Assembly: GCF_002155905.1 (NCBI RefSeq)
Contig: NZ_MUMF01000083.1
Location: forward strand, 1-34,428
Direction of reading: 5' to 3'
Length of the DNA stretch: 34,428 nt
Origin: Streptomyces tricolor
Lineage (GTDB): Bacteria; Actinomycetota; Actinomycetes; Streptomycetales; Streptomycetaceae
The position numbers and the translations under genes were made by a program. The notes below the pieces were generated by a model that was not told the DNA's origin, ran no database searches, and saw only the letters and a list, made by a program, of their open reading frames with translations. Shown one piece after another: positions 17,173 to 26,797 of the stretch (its first letter is position 1; each line of letters starts with the position of its first letter).

Positions 17173-18485
17173 CAGCGGAGGAACCCTTCGTAATTGCGCT
17201 GCTGGAGCTGGCTCTCGATCTGCTTCACCGTCTCGAGGCCGACACCCACGATGATCAGGATGCTGGTCCCGCCGAAGGGGAAGTCCTGGCTTGCCCCAAA
17301 GCCCACCAACGCCATTGTCGGTACGAGAGCGATCAGACCCAGATACAGCGAACCCGGCCAGGTGATCCGGTTGAGCACGTAGCTCAGGTACTCAGCGGTC
17401 GGTCGGCCAGCCCGGATGCCCGGGATGAAGCCACCATACTTCTTCATGTTGTCGGCTACTTCCTCGGGGTTGAAGGAGATAGCGACGTAGAAGAACGCGA
17501 AGAAAACGATGAGCAAGAAGTACGAAGTGATGTAAATCGGGTGGTCGCCCTTGGTGAGGTTCTGCTCGATCCAGGTCTTCCAGCCCGACTTGCCCCCCGA
17601 GAACTGCGCGATCAGCGCGGGGATGTAGAGCAGCGAAGAGGCGAAGATGACGGGGATCACACCCGCCTGGTTCACCTTGAGCGGGATGTACGTGGACGTA
17701 CCGCCGTAGGAGCGGCGCCCGATCATGCGCTTGGCGTACTGCACCGGGATGCGGCGCTGGGCCTGCTCGACGAAGACGACGAGCCCGACCATGACCAGGC
17801 CCACCGCGATGACGGTGCCGAACTCGATCCAGCCGCCGGCCAGCGTGCCCTGCTTCTTGATGGCCCACAGCGCGGTCGGGAAGGTCGCGGCGATCGAGAT
17901 GAACATCAGGATCGACATGCCGTTGCCGATGCCGCGGTCGGTGATCAGCTCACCGAGCCACATCACGACGGCCGTGCCCGCGGTCATGCAGATGACCATG
18001 GTGATCGTGGTGAAGATCGCCTGGTCCGGGACGATGCTCGTGGCGACCGAGCAGCCGTTGAAGAGGGCGCCGCTGCGGGCGGTGGCGACCAGGCCGGTGC
18101 CCTGCAGAATGGCGAGCGCCACGGTGAGGTAGCGGGTGTACTGCGTGATCTTCGCCGTGCCGGCCTGGCCCTCCTTCTTCAGGGCTTCCAGGCGCGGGAT
18201 GACCACGGTCAGCAGCTGAAGGATGATGCTGGCCGTGATGTAGGGCATGATGCCGAGCGCGAAGACCGTGATCTGCAGCAGCGCACCACCGCTGAACATG
18301 TTCACGAGACCGAACAGGCCCTGGTTGGCCCCCGCCTCGTTCACACAGGTCTGGACTGCCTTGTAGTTCACGCCGGGGATCGGTACGTGGGTACCGACCC
18401 GGTAGACCACGATGATGCCCAGCGTGAAGAGCAGCTTCTTGCGCAGGTCGGGCGTCTTGAACGCCCGGGCGAACGCGGTGAGCAC
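17172..18485 (-). CDS. secY: Preprotein translocase subunit SecY
   Basis: The channel subunit of the Sec translocon, 437 residues with ten hydrophobic segments. It opens [20 protein letters not shown], with [10 protein letters not shown] (plug region) and [14 protein letters not shown] after helix 1. [19 protein letters not shown] is the cytoplasmic loop that contacts SecA and the ribosome, and [18 protein letters not shown] follows. It starts with GTG at 18485 behind GGAGGCACC. Use of codons is less extreme here than in the flanks because of Ile/Phe content. A 15-bp hairpin separates it from rplO. Confidence 0.98.
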   Translation of the reverse strand: MLTAFARAFKTPDLRKKLLFTLGIIVVYRVGTHVPIPGVNYKAVQTCVNEAGANQGLFGLVNMFSGGALLQITVFALGIMPYITASIILQLLTVVIPRLEALKKEGQAGTAKITQYTRYLTVALAILQGTGLVATARSGALFNGCSVATSIVPDQAIFTTITMVICMTAGTAVVMWLGELITDRGIGNGMSILMFISIAATFPTALWAIKKQGTLAGGWIEFGTVIAVGLVMVGLVVFVEQAQRRIPVQYAKRMIGRRSYGGTSTYIPLKVNQAGVIPVIFASSLLYIPALIAQFSGGKSGWKTWIEQNLTKGDHPIYITSYFLLIVFFAFFYVAISFNPEEVADNMKKYGGFIPGIRAGRPTAEYLSYVLNRITWPGSLYLGLIALVPTMALVGFGASQDFPFGGTSILIIVGVGLETVKQIESQLQQRNYEGFLR

Positions 18486-18603
18486 GGTGCCTCCTGCGAC
18501 CCCCGCGCAACTGCGTCAAGGGTGACGGTCTGAGGTTCGACGAATACGAAAAAGAACAGTGCAGGCCACCTTACCGGCGACACTGCCCCCCTAGGAACGA
18601 CCA

Positions 18604-18636
18604 ACCGGGGATACCTCATTGTGAGGTATCCCCGGT
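18604..18636 (-). terminator. 15-bp hairpin between rplO and secY
   Basis: ACCGGGGATACCTCA (18604-18618) and TGAGGTATCCCCGGT (18622-18636) are perfectly complementary with a 3-nt loop (TTG). On the minus strand only TTGG follows, so it may terminate part of the spc transcript or act as an RNA-stability element. About 120 nt remain between it and the secY GTG. Confidence 0.7.
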
Positions 18637-18674
18637 CGGGATCGTTTACGTCATCGACGCGTCGCCTGAGGGAA

Positions 18675-19130
18675 TCAGACGAGCTCGGTGACCGTGCCGC
18701 CGGCGGCGGTGATCTTCTCCTTGGCGGAGCCGGAGACGGCGTCGACCGTCACCTGCAGCGCCACGGAGATCTCGCCCTGGCCGAGGACCTTGACGAGGCT
18801 GTTCTTGCGAACGGCGCCCTTGGCCACGAGCGACTCGACGGTGACCTCGCCACCCTCGGGGTACAGCGCGGCCAGCTTGTCGAGGTTCACGACCTGGTAC
18901 TCGGTCTTGAACGGGTTCTTGAAGCCCTTCAGCTTCGGGAGGCGCATGTGCAGCGGCATCTGGCCACCCTCGAAGCGCTCCGGAACCTGGTAGCGGGCCT
19001 TGGTGCCCTTGGTACCACGACCGGCCGTCTTACCCTTCGACGCCTCACCACGACCGACACGGGTCTTGGCGGTCTTGGCGCCGGGGGCCGGACGGAGGTT
19101 GTGGATCTTGAGCGGGTTGTTCTCCGCCAT
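18675..19130 (-). CDS. rplO: 50S ribosomal protein L15
   Basis: Late-assembly large-subunit protein, 151 residues. [20 protein letters not shown] and [14 protein letters not shown] form the Gly/Lys-rich extended N-terminus, and the globular C-terminal part holds [17 protein letters not shown]. It starts 2 nt after the rpmD stop and is the last ribosomal gene of the spc group before secY. Confidence 0.97.
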   Translation of the reverse strand: MAENNPLKIHNLRPAPGAKTAKTRVGRGEASKGKTAGRGTKGTKARYQVPERFEGGQMPLHMRLPKLKGFKNPFKTEYQVVNLDKLAALYPEGGEVTVESLVAKGAVRKNSLVKVLGQGEISVALQVTVDAVSGSAKEKITAAGGTVTELV

Positions 19131-19132
19131 GA

Positions 19133-19315
19133 TCAGTCGACCTCCTCGACCGTCACGAGGTGGCGGACGGTGTGCACCATGCCGCGGAACTCGGGGCGGT
19201 CCTCCTTGACGACCACGGTGTTGATCCCCTTGAGACCAAGCGACCGAAGGGTGTCACGGTGGTTCTGCTTGCTGCCGATGTAGGACTTGACCTGCGTGAT
19301 CTTGAGCTGCGCCAT
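19133..19315 (-). CDS. rpmD: 50S ribosomal protein L30
   Basis: 60 residues, [20 protein letters not shown] to HLVTVEEVD, the compact bacterial L30. [20 protein letters not shown] is the conserved core split across two elements. The ATG at 19315 is set by homology; longer in-frame starts overlap rpsE. It begins 2 nt after the rpsE stop. Confidence 0.97.
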   Translation of the reverse strand: MAQLKITQVKSYIGSKQNHRDTLRSLGLKGINTVVVKEDRPEFRGMVHTVRHLVTVEEVD

Positions 19316-19317
19316 GA

Positions 19318-19923
19318 TTACGCACCCGCCCCGGCACGCGCACGGAGAAGAGCCGCGGGGGCGACGTCCTCGAGCGGCAGACCGCGGCGGGCCGCGATCT
19401 CCTCGGGACGCTGCAGGCCCTTGAGGGCCTCCACGGTCGCGTGCACGATGTTGATCGCGTTGTCGGAGCCGAGCGACTTCGACAGCACGTCGTGGATACC
19501 GGCGCACTCCAGGACGGCACGCACGGGACCACCGGCGATCACACCGGTACCCGGCGAAGCCGGCTTGAGGAGAACGACACCGGCGGCCTTCTCACCCTGG
19601 ATGGGGTGAGGGATGGTGCCCTGGATCCGGGGGACCTTGAAGAAGTGCTTCTTGGCCTCCTCAACACCCTTGGCGATGGCGGCCGGCACCTCCTTGGCCT
19701 TGCCGTAACCGACACCCACGGTGCCGTCACCGTCGCCCACCACGACCAGCGCGGTGAAGCTGAAGCGACGACCACCCTTCACAACCTTGGCGACGCGGTT
19801 GATCGCGACGACGCGCTCAACGTACGCGGTCTTCTCGGCGGCAGCAGCGCCGCCGTCACGGCCCTTCCGGTCCCGCCGCTCGCCGCCACCGGCACCGCTT
19901 CCGCGGCGCTGGGGTCCAGCCAT
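19318..19923 (-). CDS. rpsE: 30S ribosomal protein S5
   Basis: Decoding-fidelity protein of the small subunit, 201 residues. The double-stranded-RNA-binding-like domain has [20 protein letters not shown] and [17 protein letters not shown]; the C-terminal domain has [19 protein letters not shown]. The N-terminus carries an Arg/Gly-rich extension ([20 protein letters not shown]) and the C-terminus an Ala/Arg tail, both common in actinobacteria. It follows rplR by 36 nt. Confidence 0.97.
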   Translation of the reverse strand: MAGPQRRGSGAGGGERRDRKGRDGGAAAAEKTAYVERVVAINRVAKVVKGGRRFSFTALVVVGDGDGTVGVGYGKAKEVPAAIAKGVEEAKKHFFKVPRIQGTIPHPIQGEKAAGVVLLKPASPGTGVIAGGPVRAVLECAGIHDVLSKSLGSDNAINIVHATVEALKGLQRPEEIAARRGLPLEDVAPAALLRARAGAGA

Positions 19924-19959
19924 TGGATTACCTCTCTCTTTCCGCTAGCTACAAGCGGC

Positions 19960-20343
19960 TCAGAACTTGAGCCCGGCTTCGCGGGCGGCGTCCGCCAGGG
20001 CGGCGATGCGCCCGGCGTACTGGTTGCCACCACGGTCGAACACGACGGCCTCGACACCGGCGGCCTTGGCACGCTCGGCGACCAGGGCGCCGACCTGCTT
20101 GGCCTGCGCGGACTTGTCCGCCTCGCCGCCACGGATCGACGCGTCCAGGGTGGACGCCGACGCCAGGGTGTGGCCCTTCAGGTCGTCGATCACCTGCGCC
20201 ACGATGTGGCGGTTGGAGCGGGTCACGACCAGACGGGGGCGCTCCGCCGTACCGGAGATCCGCTTGCGGATCCGGATGTGACGGCGCTTGATCGCGGCGC
20301 GCTTGTAGGCGTCGCCCTTGAGGATCTTCTGCCCGTATGCCAT
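19960..20343 (-). CDS. rplR: 50S ribosomal protein L18
   Basis: 5S rRNA-binding protein, 127 residues. [20 protein letters not shown] and [15 protein letters not shown] are the RNA-binding features; [20 protein letters not shown] and AREAGLKF end the fold. It follows rplF by 3 nt, so coupled translation is likely. Confidence 0.97.
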   Translation of the reverse strand: MAYGQKILKGDAYKRAAIKRRHIRIRKRISGTAERPRLVVTRSNRHIVAQVIDDLKGHTLASASTLDASIRGGEADKSAQAKQVGALVAERAKAAGVEAVVFDRGGNQYAGRIAALADAAREAGLKF

Positions 20344-20346
20344 GGC

Positions 20347-20886
20347 TTACTTACCCGCCTTTCCGACCTTGCGGCGGATGACTTCGCCCTCGTACTTGAC
20401 GCCCTTGGCCTTGTACGGGTCGGGCTTGCGCAGCTTGCGGATGTTGGCCGCAACCTCGCCGACCTTCTGCTTGTCGATGCCCTCGACCGAGAAACGGGTC
20501 GGGGACTCCACCTTGAAGGTGATGCCCTCGGGGGCCTCGACGAGGATCGGGTGGCTGTAACCGAGAGCGAACTCCAGGTTCGAACCCTTGGCGGTCACTC
20601 GGTAACCGACACCGCTGATCTCGAGCTTCTTCACGTAACCCTGGGTCACGCCGGTGATCATGTTCGCCACCAGCGTGCGGGAGAGGCCGTGCAGGGCCTT
20701 GCTCTGACGCTCGTCGTTCGGGCGGGTCACCTGAAGGGTGCCGTCCTCGCCCTTAGCGATGTCGATCGGCGCGGCAACGGTGTGGGTCAGCGAGCCCTTG
20801 GGGCCCTTGACCGAAACCGTACGGCCGTCGATGGTGACGTCCACGCCGGCGGGAACCGCGATGGGGAGCTTGCCGATGCGCGACAT
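20347..20886 (-). CDS. rplF: 50S ribosomal protein L6
   Basis: Large-subunit protein near the elongation-factor site, 179 residues with two repeated domains. [20 protein letters not shown] and [12 protein letters not shown] open the first. [20 protein letters not shown] and the C-terminal [18 protein letters not shown] mark the second. It follows rpsH by 24 nt. Confidence 0.97.
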   Translation of the reverse strand: MSRIGKLPIAVPAGVDVTIDGRTVSVKGPKGSLTHTVAAPIDIAKGEDGTLQVTRPNDERQSKALHGLSRTLVANMITGVTQGYVKKLEISGVGYRVTAKGSNLEFALGYSHPILVEAPEGITFKVESPTRFSVEGIDKQKVGEVAANIRKLRKPDPYKAKGVKYEGEVIRRKVGKAGK

Positions 20887-20910
20887 AGCTGTTTCCTCCG
20901 TTCCCTTCTG

Positions 20911-21309
20911 CTACCAGACGTAGGCGAGGACTTCCCCACCCACGCCCTTCTTGCCGGCCTGCTTGTCGGTGAGGAGCCCGTGCGACGTGGAGATGATCGC
21001 CACGCCCAGGCCGCCGAGCACCTTCGGCAGGTTGGTGGACTTCGCGTACACCCGGAGACCGGGCTTGGAGATCCGCTTGATGCCCGCGATGGAGCGCTCA
21101 CGGTTGGGGCCGAACTTCAGCTCCAGGACGAGGTTCTTGCCGACCTCGGCGTCCTCGACCTTCCAGCCCGTGATGAAGCCCTCCTGCTGGAGGATCTCCG
21201 CGATGTGCGACTTGATCTTGGAGTGCGGCATCGACACCGAGTCGTGGTACGCCGAGTTCGCGTTCCGCAGACGCGTCAGCATGTCTGCGATCGGATCAGT
21301 CATGGTCAT
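20911..21309 (-). CDS. rpsH: 30S ribosomal protein S8
   Basis: Primary 16S rRNA-binding protein, 132 residues. [20 protein letters not shown] is the usual start and [19 protein letters not shown] and [13 protein letters not shown] lead to the GGEVLAYVW end. In E. coli S8 represses the spc operon by binding mRNA at rplE. Here the 215-nt gap just upstream of rpsH holds a long stem-loop that could be a target, but I see no clear S8-site mimic. Confidence 0.97.
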   Translation of the reverse strand: MTMTDPIADMLTRLRNANSAYHDSVSMPHSKIKSHIAEILQQEGFITGWKVEDAEVGKNLVLELKFGPNRERSIAGIKRISKPGLRVYAKSTNLPKVLGGLGVAIISTSHGLLTDKQAGKKGVGGEVLAYVW

Positions 21310-21427
21310 GAATTGGCCTGTGGCCTTTCTCGCCGGGGTTTCCTATATGCGCCATCCCTCTCCCCGTACTTCTGCAGACGGGACGGGTGCGGCGCGGGGA
21401 CCTACGGCGTAGTAAGTCGTTCAGGGC

Positions 21428-21478
21428 GGCAGAGGCCCAACCCTCCTAGCCTAAGCCATGAGGGGAGGCGCCCCTGCC
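21428..21478 (-). promoter_or_regulatory. Long two-part stem-loop in the rpsZ-rpsH gap
   Basis: GGCAGAGG (21428-21435) pairs with CCCCTGCC (21471-21478) with one mismatch, and CCCTCC (21441-21446) with GGGAGG (21463-21468) inside. The loop contains TAGCCTAAGCC. It lies within an unusually wide 214-nt gap inside the spc group, about 120 nt before rpsH. It may be an attenuator, processing site or protein-binding site. Confidence 0.5.
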
Positions 21479-21524
21479 GTCCCGGTTGCTTACCGAGAGG
21501 TCCAGGAATCCCTAAAAGGTGGGA

Positions 21525-21710
21525 TTACCAGGAGCTCTTGGTCACGCCCGGCAGCTCGCCACGGTGAGCCATCTCACGAAGGCACACGCGGCACAGGCCG
21601 AACTTGCGGTACACGGAGTGCGGACGACCGCAGCGCTGGCAGCGGGTGTAGCCACGCACACCGAACTTGGGCTTGCGAGCAGCCTTCGCGATGAGAGCCT
21701 TCTTCGCCAT
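21525..21710 (-). CDS. rpsZ: 30S ribosomal protein S14, zinc-binding type Z
   Basis: 61 residues, [20 protein letters not shown] onward. Cys24, Cys27, Cys40 and Cys43 (CQRC, CRVC) form the zinc ribbon that separates type Z from the longer zinc-free RpsN. Some streptomycetes keep a zinc-free paralogue under Zur control elsewhere. The ATG at 21710 follows rplE by 5 nt. A 214-nt gap with a stem-loop follows. Confidence 0.96.
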   Translation of the reverse strand: MAKKALIAKAARKPKFGVRGYTRCQRCGRPHSVYRKFGLCRVCLREMAHRGELPGVTKSSW

Positions 21711-21715
21711 CTCGC

Positions 21716-22273
21716 TCACGCCTCCTTGAACGGGAAGCCGAGGTGACGGAGAAGGGCACGGCCCTCTTCGTCGTTGGTCGCCGTGGTCACCACGGTGATG
21801 TCCATACCCCGGACACGGTCGATCTTGTCCTGGTCGATCTCGTGGAACATGACCTGCTCCGTGAGACCGAAGGTGTAGTTGCCACGGCCGTCGAACTGCT
21901 TGGGGGACAGGCCGCGGAAGTCGCGGATGCGCGGCAGCGCGAGCGACAGGGTGCGGTCCAGGAACTCCCACATGCGGTCGCCACGGAGCGTGACGTGGGC
22001 ACCGATCGGCTGGCCCTCACGCAGCTTGAACTGCGCGATGGACTTGCGGGCCTTGGTGACGGCCGGCTTCTGACCGGTGATGGTGGTCAGGTCGCGGATC
22101 GCGCCCTCGATCAGCTTCGAGTCACGGGCGGCGTCGCCGACACCCATGTTGACCACGATCTTGACGAGGCCGGGAACCTGCATGACGTTCTCGTACTTGA
22201 ACTCGTCACGCAGCTTGCCCGCGATCTCCTCGCGGTACTTCTGCTTCAGACGCGGAGTGGTGGTGGTAGCCAT
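21716..22273 (-). CDS. rplE: 50S ribosomal protein L5
   Basis: Central-protuberance protein binding 5S rRNA, 185 residues. [20 protein letters not shown] and [20 protein letters not shown] are diagnostic, and [19 protein letters not shown] is near the end. Its ATG shares one base with the rplX stop (TGATG). Confidence 0.97.
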   Translation of the reverse strand: MATTTTPRLKQKYREEIAGKLRDEFKYENVMQVPGLVKIVVNMGVGDAARDSKLIEGAIRDLTTITGQKPAVTKARKSIAQFKLREGQPIGAHVTLRGDRMWEFLDRTLSLALPRIRDFRGLSPKQFDGRGNYTFGLTEQVMFHEIDQDKIDRVRGMDITVVTTATNDEEGRALLRHLGFPFKEA

Positions 22274-22596
22274 CAGATGTCCTCACCCGTCCGCTTGGCA
22301 ACGCGGATCTTGTTGCCCTCTTCGTCGAAGCGGTAGCCGACACGCGTGACGACCTTCTGACCGTCCTTCTCCACGACCAGCTGAACGTTGGACACGTGGA
22401 TCGGGGCCTCGGTGGTCACGATGCCGCCGGCCTGGGAACCGCGAGCGGTCGGACCGGCCTTGGTGTGCTTCTTGACCCGGTTGACACCCTCGACCAGGAC
22501 ACGCTCCTCGCGCGGGTAAGCGGCAATGACCTTGCCCTGCTTGCCCTTGTCCTTGCCGGTGATGACCTGGACCAGGTCGCCCTTCTTGATCTTCAT
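22273..22596 (-). CDS. rplX: 50S ribosomal protein L24
   Basis: Assembly-initiating protein, 107 residues. [20 protein letters not shown] is the KOW motif and [19 protein letters not shown] follows. It starts 2 nt after the rplN stop and overlaps rplE by one base. Confidence 0.97.
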   Translation of the reverse strand: MKIKKGDLVQVITGKDKGKQGKVIAAYPREERVLVEGVNRVKKHTKAGPTARGSQAGGIVTTEAPIHVSNVQLVVEKDGQKVVTRVGYRFDEEGNKIRVAKRTGEDI

Positions 22597-22598
22597 GC

Positions 22599-22967
22599 TT
22601 ACAGCACCTCCGGCGCGAGCGAGATGATCTTCATGAACTTCTTCTCGCGCAGCTCACGGCCGACCGGGCCGAAGATACGGGTGCCGCGAGGGTCGCCGTC
22701 GTTCTTCAGAATGACGGCGGCGTTCTCGTCGAAGCGGATGTACGAGCCGTCCGGACGGCGGCGCTCCTTGACGGTGCGAACGATGACCGCCTTGACGACG
22801 TCACCCTTCTTCACGTTGCCACCGGGGATCGCGTCCTTGACGGTGGCGACGATGACGTCACCGATGCCCGCGTAGCGGCGACCGGAGCCACCGAGCACAC
22901 GGATGCAAAGGATCTCCTTCGCACCAGTGTTGTCGGCGACACGCAGTCGCGACTCCTGCTGGATCAC
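22599..22967 (-). CDS. rplN: 50S ribosomal protein L14
   Basis: Subunit-bridge protein, 122 residues. It opens [20 protein letters not shown] and has [20 protein letters not shown] and the end [10 protein letters not shown]. The ATG is read as GTG at 22967 behind AGGAGATA, a strong Shine-Dalgarno. It is the first gene of the spc group. The 96 nt before it contains two strong stem-loops. Confidence 0.97.
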   Translation of the reverse strand: MIQQESRLRVADNTGAKEILCIRVLGGSGRRYAGIGDVIVATVKDAIPGGNVKKGDVVKAVIVRTVKERRRPDGSYIRFDENAAVILKNDGDPRGTRIFGPVGRELREKKFMKIISLAPEVL

Positions 22968-22995
22968 GTCTATCTCCTGATCGTCTGCCGGTTCC

Positions 22996-23023
22996 CCGGG
23001 GGCCGCCTCTCAGCGGCCCCCGG
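22996..23023 (-). terminator. Second stem-loop at the S10/spc junction
   Basis: CCGGGGGCCGC (22996-23006) and GCGGCCCCCGG (23013-23023) form a perfect 11-bp stem with a 6-nt loop, 28 nt before rplN. No T-run follows, so partial termination or RNA processing is possible. Confidence 0.65.
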
Positions 23024-23039
23024 AGCCTGGCGGAACTGA

Positions 23040-23061
23040 CCTGCGGGGTTTGCCCCGCAGG
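23040..23061 (-). terminator. First stem-loop at the S10/spc junction
   Basis: CCTGCGGGG (23040-23048) and CCCCGCAGG (23053-23061) form a perfect 9-bp stem with a TTTG loop, 2 nt after the rpsQ stop. No T-run follows. Confidence 0.65.
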
Positions 23062-23063
23062 AA

Positions 23064-23348
23064 TTACTTGGCCTTCTCGAGGATCTCGACGACGCGCCAG
23101 CGCTTCGTCGCGGACAGCGGCCGGGTCTCCATGAGGAGGACGCGGTCGCCGACGCCCGCGGCGTTCTGCTCGTCGTGCGCCTTGAGCTTGTTGGTACGGC
23201 GGATGACCTTGCCGTACAGCGCGTGCTTGACGCGGTCCTCGACGGCGACGACGACGGTCTTGTCCATCTTGTCGCTGACGACCAGACCCTCACGGGTCTT
23301 GCGGAAACCGCGGGCTTCCTTGTTCTCAGTCACGTTGCTCTCGCTCAT
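23064..23348 (-). CDS. rpsQ: 30S ribosomal protein S17
   Basis: Primary 16S rRNA-binding protein, 94 residues. [20 protein letters not shown] and [20 protein letters not shown], then [19 protein letters not shown] are the OB-fold motifs. It begins [15 protein letters not shown], a short actinobacterial extension. Its ATG shares one base with the rpmC stop. It is the last gene of the S10 group. Confidence 0.97.
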   Translation of the reverse strand: MSESNVTENKEARGFRKTREGLVVSDKMDKTVVVAVEDRVKHALYGKVIRRTNKLKAHDEQNAAGVGDRVLLMETRPLSATKRWRVVEILEKAK

Positions 23349-23572
23349 CAGGCGTTCTCCACCGTCTCGATGCCGAGCTCACGCTCGCGCATGAGGGTGT
23401 AGATCCGGGCGATGTCCTTGCGGACCGCCTTCAGACGGCCGTGGTTCTCGAGCTGACCGGTCGCCGCCTGGAAGCGGAGGTTGAACAGCTCTTCCTTGGC
23501 CTCGCGGAGCTTCGCCAGAAGCTCCTCGTTGCCCAGCTCGCGCAGCTCGGACGCCTTGGTACCGGCCGACAT
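23348..23572 (-). CDS. rpmC: 50S ribosomal protein L29
   Basis: Tunnel-exit protein that contacts trigger factor and SRP, 74 residues. [20 protein letters not shown] and [18 protein letters not shown], then the second helix [21 protein letters not shown] use the ATG at 23572, which overlaps the rplP stop by one base; a GTG one codon earlier is also in frame. Confidence 0.96.
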   Translation of the reverse strand: MSAGTKASELRELGNEELLAKLREAKEELFNLRFQAATGQLENHGRLKAVRKDIARIYTLMRERELGIETVENA

Positions 23573-23991
23573 CACGCTTCACCTGCCTCGCGCTTGACGA
23601 TCCGGCACTTCATCGGCAGCTTGTGGGCCGCACGCGTCAGCGCCTCACGGGCGATCTTCTCGTTGGGGTACGACAGCTCGAACATCACACGTCCGGGCTT
23701 GACGTTGGCGATCCACCACTCCGGAGAACCCTTACCGGAACCCATGCGGGTCTCGGCCGGCTTCTTGGTGAGGGGACGGTCCGGGTAGATGTTGATCCAG
23801 ACCTTGCCGCCACGCTTGATGTGGCGGGTCATCGCGATACGAGCCGCCTCGATCTGGCGGTTCGTCACGTAGGCCGGGGTCAGCGCCTGGATGCCGTACT
23901 CGCCGAACGCAACCTGCGTTCCACCCTTGGACATACCGTTGCGCTTCGGGTGGTGCTGCTTGCGGTGCTTGACCCTACGGGGGATCAGCAT
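23572..23991 (-). CDS. rplP: 50S ribosomal protein L16
   Basis: Organises the A-site tRNA region, 139 residues. [20 protein letters not shown] opens the protein, and [20 protein letters not shown] and [19 protein letters not shown] carry the conserved GKG loop. It begins 5 nt after the rpsC stop and overlaps rpmC by one base. Confidence 0.97.
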   Translation of the reverse strand: MLIPRRVKHRKQHHPKRNGMSKGGTQVAFGEYGIQALTPAYVTNRQIEAARIAMTRHIKRGGKVWINIYPDRPLTKKPAETRMGSGKGSPEWWIANVKPGRVMFELSYPNEKIAREALTRAAHKLPMKCRIVKREAGEA

Positions 23992-23996
23992 GACGG

Positions 23997-24818
23997 TCAG
24001 GCCTCCGTTCCGGTGCTCTCAGCCGGAGCGGCGGCGGGAGCCTCGGCCTTGGGGGCCTCGGCACCAGCAGCCTGCTGCGGCTTGCGACCGCGCCGCTCGC
24101 CACCGCGGCCACCACGGGCCGGGCGGTCGGCGCCACCGCGGGCCGGGCGGTTACCCGCACGGGCGGCAGCGTTCTCGGCGCGGACCTCGGCGATGTTCTT
24201 GACGTCGCCCTTGTAGATCCAGACCTTCACACCGATGCGGCCGAAGGTCGTCTTGGCCTCGAAGAAGCCGTAGTCCACGTTCGCGCGGAGCGTGTGCAGG
24301 GGCACGCGGCCCTCGCGGTAGAACTCCGAGCGGGACATCTCGGCGCCGCCGAGGCGGCCACCGCACTGGATCTTGATGCCCTTGGCGCCGGCCTTCATGG
24401 CGGACTGCATGCTCTTGCGCATGGCCCGACGGAAGGAGACGCGGGAGGACAGCTGCTCGGCGACGGCCTGGGCCACCAGCTGAGCGTCCGTCTCCGGGTT
24501 CTTGACCTCGAGGATGTTCAGCTGGACCTGCTTGCCGGTCAGCTTCTCCAGGTCACCGCGGATGCGGTCGGCCTCGGCGCCGCGGCGGCCGATGACGATG
24601 CCCGGGCGAGCGGTGTGGATGTCCACGCGGACGCGGTCACGGGTGCGCTCGATCTCCACCTTGGAGATGCCGGCGCGCTCCATGCCGGACGTCATCATCC
24701 GACGGATGGCGACGTCTTCCTTGACGTAGTCCTTGTACAGCTTGTCGGCGTACCAACGCGACTTGAAGTCGGTCGTGACACCGAGCCGGAACCCGTGCGG
24801 GTTTACCTTCTGGCCCAT
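23997..24818 (-). CDS. rpsC: 30S ribosomal protein S3
   Basis: mRNA-entry-site protein with helicase activity, 273 residues. The KH domain has [16 protein letters not shown] with the GRRG loop. The C-terminal domain has [20 protein letters not shown] and [16 protein letters not shown]. From about residue 217 a tail with RPARGG repeats and then Ala/Glu-rich sequence extends it well beyond E. coli S3, as in other actinobacteria. Its ATG overlaps the rplV TAA by one base (TAATG). Confidence 0.97.
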   Translation of the reverse strand: MGQKVNPHGFRLGVTTDFKSRWYADKLYKDYVKEDVAIRRMMTSGMERAGISKVEIERTRDRVRVDIHTARPGIVIGRRGAEADRIRGDLEKLTGKQVQLNILEVKNPETDAQLVAQAVAEQLSSRVSFRRAMRKSMQSAMKAGAKGIKIQCGGRLGGAEMSRSEFYREGRVPLHTLRANVDYGFFEAKTTFGRIGVKVWIYKGDVKNIAEVRAENAAARAGNRPARGGADRPARGGRGGERRGRKPQQAAGAEAPKAEAPAAAPAESTGTEA

Positions 24819-25165
24819 TACCGGGTTCCTTCCTTGCTGCTGACGACCACGGTGATGTGGCTGGTCCGCTTGCGGATCCGGTAGGCACGGCCCTGGGCGC
24901 GCGGACGGAACCGCTTCAGGGTCGGGCCCTCGTCGACGTAGGCCTCGGAGATGTAGAGGCTGTCGACATCGGTGTGGTCGTAGTTGTGCGCGGCGTTGGC
25001 GATGGCGCTGTCGAGCACCTTGCCGACCGGCACGGAGGCGGCCTGCGGAGCGAATCGCAGGACGGCCTGGGCCTCCGTGGCGTCCATGCCACGGATGAGG
25101 TCCACCACGCGGCGGGCCTTCATGGGCGTGACGCGGATGTACCGCGCCTGGGCCCTGGCTTCCAT
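24818..25165 (-). CDS. rplV: 50S ribosomal protein L22
   Basis: Lines the exit tunnel; its long beta-hairpin is a macrolide-resistance site. It has 115 residues: [40 protein letters not shown], and the hairpin region [20 protein letters not shown]. It follows rpsS by 43 nt and overlaps rpsC by one base. Confidence 0.97.
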   Translation of the reverse strand: MEARAQARYIRVTPMKARRVVDLIRGMDATEAQAVLRFAPQAASVPVGKVLDSAIANAAHNYDHTDVDSLYISEAYVDEGPTLKRFRPRAQGRAYRIRKRTSHITVVVSSKEGTR

Positions 25166-25208
25166 GGTTGTCCCTTCAGTTACTTACGTGTCTGAATGCG
25201 ATCCGCTA

Positions 25209-25490
25209 CTAGCGGCGCTTCGACTTCCGGTCTTCCTTGACGTGGCCCCGGAAGGTGCGGGTCGGCGAGAACTCGCCGAGCTTGTGGCCGACCATCGACT
25301 CGGTGACGAACACCGGGATGTGGGTCTTGCCGTTGTGCACCGCGATCGTGTGGCCGAGCATGGCCGGGACGATCATCGAGCGACGGGACCAGGTCTTGAT
25401 GACGTTCTTGGTGCCGGCATCGTTCTGGGCGTCCACCTTCTTCATCAGGTGGTCGTCGACGAAGGGCCCCTTCTTCAAGCTACGAGGCAT
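25209..25490 (-). CDS. rpsS: 30S ribosomal protein S19
   Basis: Head protein interacting with S13, 93 residues. [20 protein letters not shown] and [20 protein letters not shown], then [18 protein letters not shown] are diagnostic. It follows rplB by 12 nt. Confidence 0.97.
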   Translation of the reverse strand: MPRSLKKGPFVDDHLMKKVDAQNDAGTKNVIKTWSRRSMIVPAMLGHTIAVHNGKTHIPVFVTESMVGHKLGEFSPTRTFRGHVKEDRKSKRR

Positions 25491-25502
25491 CTCAACCCGT
25501 CC

Positions 25503-26339
25503 TTAGCGCTTCTTGTTCGTCTTGCGGCGGCGGACGATGTACTTGTTCGACGCCTTCTTGGGCGAACGAGTACGGCCTTCCTTCTTGCCCCACGGGGACA
25601 CAGGGTGGCGACCACCGGAGGTCCGGCCCTCACCACCACCGTGCGGGTGGTCAACCGGGTTCATCACGACACCACGGACGGTCGGGCGGACGCCCAGCCA
25701 CCGCTTACGGCCGGCCTTGCCCCAGTTGATGTTGCTCTGCTCGGCGTTGCCGACCTCGCCGACGGTGGCGCGGCAGCGGACGTCGACCAGGCGGATCTCG
25801 CCGGACGGCATGCGCAGGTGGGCGTAGGCGCCCTCCTTCGCGAGCAGCTGCACGGAGGCACCGGCGGAGCGGGCGAACTTGGCACCGCCACCGGGACGGA
25901 GCTCGATCGCGTGGATCGTGGTACCGACCGGGATGTTGCGGAGGGCCAGGTTGTTGCCCGGCTTGATGTCGGCCCCGGGACCGTTCTCCACGGTGTCGCC
26001 CTGCTGCAGGTTGCGCGGGGCGAGGATGTAGCGCTTCTCGCCGTCCGCGTAGTGCAGCAGCGCGATGCGCGCGGTGCGGTTGGGGTCGTACTCGATGTGC
26101 GCGACCTTCGCCGGCACGCCGTCCTTGTCGTGCCGACGGAAGTCGATCACGCGGTAGGCGCGCTTGTGTCCGCCACCCTGGTGGCGAACGGTCACACGAC
26201 CGGCGTTGTTACGGCCGCCCTTGCTGTGCAGGGGACGGACCAGCGACTTCTCCGGCGTGGACCGCGTGACCTCGACGAAGTCGGCAACGCTGGCGCCACG
26301 ACGGCCCGGCGTAGTCGGCTTGTACTTGCGGATTCCCAT
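25503..26339 (-). CDS. rplB: 50S ribosomal protein L2
   Basis: Supports peptidyl-transferase activity and subunit joining, 278 residues. [20 protein letters not shown] opens it. [18 protein letters not shown] holds the conserved His (His229 in E. coli numbering); [20 protein letters not shown] leads to the basic end. It follows rplW by 38 nt that include a perfect 16-bp palindrome. Confidence 0.98.
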   Translation of the reverse strand: MGIRKYKPTTPGRRGASVADFVEVTRSTPEKSLVRPLHSKGGRNNAGRVTVRHQGGGHKRAYRVIDFRRHDKDGVPAKVAHIEYDPNRTARIALLHYADGEKRYILAPRNLQQGDTVENGPGADIKPGNNLALRNIPVGTTIHAIELRPGGGAKFARSAGASVQLLAKEGAYAHLRMPSGEIRLVDVRCRATVGEVGNAEQSNINWGKAGRKRWLGVRPTVRGVVMNPVDHPHGGGEGRTSGGRHPVSPWGKKEGRTRSPKKASNKYIVRRRKTNKKR

Positions 26340-26350
26340 TTCTCAGTCCT

Positions 26351-26366
26351 CGTCCGATATCGGACG
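26351..26366. repeat. Perfect 16-bp palindrome between rplW and rplB
   Basis: CGTCCGATATCGGACG lies in the 38-nt gap, about 12 nt before the rplB start. As RNA it would form at most a 6-bp stem with a 4-nt loop. It could be a protein site or an mRNA element near the rplB ribosome site; chance cannot be excluded. Confidence 0.4.
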
Positions 26367-26377
26367 ATCCGACCCGC

Positions 26378-26797
26378 TTACGCGGTCGGACCGCCGAAGA
26401 TGTCGATACGGTCGCCCTCGGCGAGGGTCACGATCGCGCGCTTGGTCGCCGCGCGCTGGCCGAAGCCGGTGCGGGTCCGCTTGCGCTTGCCCTGGCGGTT
26501 GATCGTGTTGACCCCGGTGACCTTGACGTCGAAGACCGCCTGGACGGCCTCCTTGATCTGGGTCTTGTTGGCACGCGGGTCGACGACGAACGTGTACTTG
26601 TTCTCGTCGAGCAGCGCGTAGCTCTTCTCGGAGACGACCGGCTTCAGCAGGACGTCACGGGGGTCCGTGTACGACTTGCTCAGCGGGGTCTCGACGGTGT
26701 TCTTGCCCTCGGCGGCGTGGCGACGCGCCTTGGCGACGCGCGCGGCCTTGGCGGCCTTGGCGGCCTTCGAGGCAATGGCGGGGTGACGGATAGCCAT
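26378..26797 (-). CDS. rplW: 50S ribosomal protein L23
   Basis: Docking site for SRP and trigger factor at the tunnel exit. At 139 residues it is longer than E. coli L23 (100). The extra part is an N-terminal basic stretch ([17 protein letters not shown]) of about 40 residues, seen in other streptomycetes. The core has [20 protein letters not shown] and [18 protein letters not shown]. Its ATG shares one base with the rplD stop. Confidence 0.97.
   Translation of the reverse strand: MAIRHPAIASKAAKAAKAARVAKARRHAAEGKNTVETPLSKSYTDPRDVLLKPVVSEKSYALLDENKYTFVVDPRANKTQIKEAVQAVFDVKVTGVNTINRQGKRKRTRTGFGQRAATKRAIVTLAEGDRIDIFGGPTA

Noticed and set aside
19441..21567. Long plus-strand frame opposite rpsE to rpsH
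   Set aside because: Antisense shadow of ribosomal genes, spanning several of them and their gaps.
24984..26621. Plus-strand frame opposite rplV to rplW
   Set aside because: Shadow; covers five known genes and their gaps.
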